In this document: piece after piece, positions 61,778-64,000 of the stretch
Layout of the letters: every line of letters starts with the position of its first letter
Numbering within the stretch: the first letter of the stretch is position 1
Origin: Pannonibacter sp. XCT-53
GTDB taxonomy: Bacteria; Pseudomonadota; Alphaproteobacteria; Rhizobiales; Stappiaceae
Assembly: GCF_009915765.1 (NCBI RefSeq)
Contig: NZ_JAABLQ010000001.1
Coordinates: 2,728,001 to 2,792,000 of the forward strand
Direction: 5' to 3'
DNA: 64,000 bases
Notes under the pieces: generated by a model
Seen by the model: only the letters and a program-made list of their open reading frames with translations
Databases searched by the model: none
What the model was told of the DNA's origin: nothing
Translations under genes and position numbers: made by a program

Positions 61778-62608
61778 ATGGCACTGAAGGACATTCTGGC
61801 ACTCACGGATCTCGCAGGCGACCAGACGGCATCCCGCTACGCAATTGATCTGGCGGCGCGGTGCGACGCCCATGTCACCGGACTTTCGCTGGCCTTCGAG
61901 CCGGTCGTGCCCGCCTTTGCCGCAGCGCCGCTGCCGGCCGACTTCATCGAGGCCAGCCGCCAGCAGGCGCTGGCCGCCGCGCAGACCTCGCTGGCCGCCT
62001 TCAACGAGCTGGCCCGGCTGGGCGGCGTCAAGGGCGAGGGACGCATCGCCGACGTGATGACGGGCGGGCCGCTGGAGCCGGTGCTGCGCCATTGCCGCCT
62101 GACCGACCTGATCGTCATCGGGCAGGAAAACCCGGACCGTCCGGAGCCGATGCGGGAACTGGTGATCGAGACGGCGCTGTTTGAAAGCGGTGTGCCGGTG
62201 CTGCTCATTCCCTACATCGGCGCGGCCTCGCCCAAGCTTGAGAACGCGCTCGTCGCCTGGGACGGCAGCCCGACGGCCACCCGGGCCGTGCATGCGGCCC
62301 TGCCGATGCTTGCCATGGCCAAGAAGGTGACCGTGCTGATCGTCAACAAGGGCCGCAAGATGGCCGGGGAGCCCGGCGCGGACATGGCGACCTATCTCGC
62401 CCGCCACGGCCTGAACGTGACCGTCGACGTGGTGACCAACCCGCAGACCTCGGTCGCCGACACGCTGCTTAACTATGTCAGCGACAATGGCAATGACCTG
62501 GTGGTGATGGGCGGCTACGGCCACAGCCGCGTGCGCGAGTTCCTGTTCGGCGGCGCGACCCGCGATATCCTGGCTGCCATGACCGTTCCGGTGCTGATGG
62601 CCCACTGA
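61778..62608 (+). CDS. universal stress protein with two Usp domains
   Basis: 276 residues from ATG 61778 with GGAGG 5 nt upstream. Two UspA-like halves are visible: residues about 1-145 (ILALTDLAGDQTASRYAIDLA, DLIVIGQ) and about 150-276, ending with NDLVVMGGYGHSRVREFLFGGATRDILA, the ATP-binding G-x2-G-x9-G(S/T) type motif. Such proteins help cells survive starvation and low oxygen. An Fnr-type promoter directly upstream supports induction under oxygen limitation. Confidence 0.92.
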   Translation: MALKDILALTDLAGDQTASRYAIDLAARCDAHVTGLSLAFEPVVPAFAAAPLPADFIEASRQQALAAAQTSLAAFNELARLGGVKGEGRIADVMTGGPLEPVLRHCRLTDLIVIGQENPDRPEPMRELVIETALFESGVPVLLIPYIGAASPKLENALVAWDGSPTATRAVHAALPMLAMAKKVTVLIVNKGRKMAGEPGADMATYLARHGLNVTVDVVTNPQTSVADTLLNYVSDNGNDLVVMGGYGHSRVREFLFGGATRDILAAMTVPVLMAH

Positions 62609-62655
62609 ACCGGAGCGGCGCCCGGTTGTCGCCCGGGCGCTCAGAGCTGGGTCGT

Positions 62656-62711
62656 GAGAGCTGGGCCACGGGGCCTGGGACACGGGGCTTGGGACATGGG
62701 GCCTGGGCCTC
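62656..62711. repeat. four 14-bp units after uspA
   Basis: Units of GGGGCCTGGGACAC (variants GGGGCTTGGGACAT, GGGGCCTGGGCCTC, GAGAGCTGGGCCAC). Confidence 0.85.
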
Positions 62712-62971
62712 GAGATATGGGCCACGTGACCGCTGGCCGGTGATGGGCTGGCCGGCGGAACGCCGGCACGGCAAGAACCGGCCGGTGCGCTGAAGCCCCC
62801 TCCCCCGACGTGTCCCCGACCTGTCCCTGACATGTCCCTGACCGGGCGCCCCCTGCGACCGGGTGGGGATTGTGCAGGGGTGGTCTGGACATCAACACAG
62901 CCGCGACACACTTCCGCTATAGCCTGATCATCGCCCTGCCGTCCGGGACCCCTGCCCCAGACGGCAGGACC

Positions 62972-63040
62972 ATGTTCAACGAGAGTTGGCTCAGGAAGAC
63001 TGGGCTCAGGGAAAACTGGGCCAAGCGAAACTGGGCTTGA
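62972..63040 (+). CDS. 22-codon upstream ORF, Trp-rich
   Basis: ATG 62972 opens a frame of 22 codons (MFNESWLRKTGLRENW then AKRNWA) that ends 27 nt before the next gene's start codon. Three of its residues are Trp. It is weakly preceded by AGGA and lies just after a hairpin. It could be a leader peptide or chance coding within a repeat. Confidence 0.25.
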   Translation: MFNESWLRKTGLRENWAKRNWA

Positions 63041-63070
63041 CGAAACTGGGCTCGGGGGAGACTGGCCGTG
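62994..63070. repeat. 15-17-bp units running into a start codon
   Basis: Five units of the type CGAAACTGGGCTCGG. The junction of the last two makes the GGGGGAG ribosome-binding site, and the last unit ends in the GTG start codon of the next gene. Confidence 0.85.
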
Positions 63071-64000
63071 ACGATCCGCAACCTGGAAGCCGCCTTCTTG
63101 CCCAGGAGCATCGTCTTCGCCGGCCCCAACCGCCACGATCCGCGCGTGCTGGCGCATCTGCTCGGCCGCCTCGCGGCCGCCGGACATGCCGGGCCGACGG
63201 CGCTGGTGAACCTGCCCCTGCCTGACGGACTGCCGCAGGGAGGGCTCGCCACCGCAGACAGCCTGGCCGCCCTTGCCTTTGCCCCGGATCTCGTCGTCTA
63301 TCTCGGGCCACCGGAGGCGGCGGAGGATCTCGTCACCGCTGCCGCCATTGCCGGGGCGCGCTGTGTCCTGCTGGCGGCGCCGGGCTATGATGCCTATCCG
63401 GCCGCCGTGCTGTCGGCCTGCCTGAAGGCGGCGCAGCCCTATCGCCTGCGCGTGATCGGGCCGGGCAGCATCGGCGTGGCGGCACCCCAGGCGAAGCTGG
63501 ACCTGCTGCTGACCCGCGACGCACCGCTGCCGGGCGACCTGGCGCTGATTGCCCGCTCGAGCGCGGTGGTGAATGGCATCGTCTCCTGGGCCAAGGCCCG
63601 GCGGCTCGGCTTTTCCGGCATCTGCGCCCTCGGGCAGCGGTCGGATGTGGATGTGGGCGACCTGATCGACTATTTCGCCGCCGACTACCGGACCCGGGCG
63701 ATCCTGCTGCACATCGAGAGCCTCAGCACCCCGCGCAAGTTCCTGTCCGCTGCCCGTGCGGCTGCCCGCGGCAAGCCGGTGGTGCTGATGCGCACCGGCC
63801 GCAGCCGCGACGCCTTCGCCACCGGCAAGACCCATGCCGGCAAGGTGACGCGCCGTGATCCGGTGTTCGAGAGCGCCCTGCGCCGGGCCGGCATCCTGCG
63901 GGTCGGCGATCTCGACGAGATGTTCGAGGCAGTCGAAACGCTGTCGCGGGTGCGGGCGCCGCAATGCCGGCGGATGGCCGTGATCGCCAATGGCCGCAGC
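63068..64000 (+). CDS. NDP-forming acyl-CoA synthetase/Pat-like protein (5' part, cut by window edge)
   Basis: 311 residues from GTG 63068, open to the window edge. The N-terminus VTIRNLEAAFLPRSIVFAGPNRHDPRVLAHLL matches the CoA-binding domain start of ADP-forming acetyl-CoA synthetases and of Pat-type protein acetyltransferases (usual form 'NLxxLFRPRSVAxIGAS'). The ligase-like domain follows with GFSGICALGQRSDVDVGDLIDYFAADYRTRAILLHIES and the segment GKPVVLMRTGRSRDA...THAGKV, where the His is near the phosphohistidine position of the family. Whether a GNAT domain is fused at the C-terminus cannot be seen. Its ribosome-binding site lies inside a tandem repeat. Confidence 0.85.
   Translation, partial: MTIRNLEAAFLPRSIVFAGPNRHDPRVLAHLLGRLAAAGHAGPTALVNLPLPDGLPQGGLATADSLAALAFAPDLVVYLGPPEAAEDLVTAAAIAGARCVLLAAPGYDAYPAAVLSACLKAAQPYRLRVIGPGSIGVAAPQAKLDLLLTRDAPLPGDLALIARSSAVVNGIVSWAKARRLGFSGICALGQRSDVDVGDLIDYFAADYRTRAILLHIESLSTPRKFLSAARAAARGKPVVLMRTGRSRDAFATGKTHAGKVTRRDPVFESALRRAGILRVGDLDEMFEAVETLSRVRAPQCRRMAVIANGRS

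Larger units (their letters stand above)
62609..63067. other. intergenic region with several tandem arrays
   Basis: It carries 14-bp units at 62656-62711, TGTCCCTGACC-like units at about 62810-62850, a hairpin with CCTGCCGT / ACGGCAGG arms (62935-62968), a 22-codon ORF and 15-bp units running into the next gene. Confidence 0.6.

Overview
The window is about 64 kb of high-GC chromosome from an alphaproteobacterium, most likely Hyphomicrobiales (Stappia/Pannonibacter-like; the family is an inference). Support comes from the divergent tRNA-His without G-1, the matching alphaproteobacterial HisRS, a PdhS-type cell-cycle kinase, DUF1127 and DUF3422 proteins, two phasins, and promoter sites that look like Fnr/FixK and PhaR targets. 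Apart from one candidate cassette array (14.7-16.8 kb) I see no insertion sequence or prophage, and no CRISPR array or rRNA.

Layout. 0-2 kb: lipid-linked sugar glycosyltransferases (a GT39-type gene cut by the window edge, and a GT2-GtrA fusion). 2.2-6.7 kb: truncated haemoglobin, then hisS-hisZ-hisG, closed by a strong terminator. 7-13.3 kb: chemoreceptor, tag, cheZ-like phosphatase, DUF2927 protein, L,D-transpeptidase, DUF1796 protein. 13.4-16.8 kb: clcA followed by two AT-rich cassettes, each with a probable immunity gene and each ending in another copy of the last 111 bp of clcA. 16.8-22.6 kb: glycolate oxidase glcDEF with a divergent LysR, then a cytochrome c. 22.7-28.8 kb: DUF3422 membrane protein, lldR-lldD lactate genes, a class I glutamine amidotransferase, a conserved hypothetical, a DMT transporter. 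29-34 kb: MotA/MotB (PomAB-like) pair, GST, LysR, DUF1127 and TetR genes. 34.6-38.9 kb: RND efflux pair under a TetR operator. 39-47 kb: rsmE, gshA, DUF937 protein, xseA, acyl-CoA dehydrogenase, two phasins. 47.5-52.7 kb: a very large PdhS-like kinase. 52.9-54.3 kb: tRNA-His followed by a lower-GC VapBC-like toxin-antitoxin pair. 54.6-64 kb: small hypothetical, TSUP exporter, azlCD, APH/ATPase fusion, hypothetical, ThDP enzyme, UspA under a class II Fnr-type promoter, and the start of an NDP-forming acyl-CoA synthetase-like gene.

Themes. Carbon and redox input through two flavin dehydrogenases (glycolate, lactate) and a cytochrome c; storage-granule proteins; glutathione synthesis and use; motility and chemotaxis parts away from any flagellar cluster; cell-cycle signalling.

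Most unusual: (1) the clcA 3'-end triplication carrying immunity-gene cassettes; (2) a sharp low-GC block inside hisS, in the same window as the atypical tRNA-His; (3) many unrelated short tandem arrays (7-18 bp units) in intergenic DNA, often touching a stop codon or ribosome-binding site, and similar in-frame arrays in the kinase linker.
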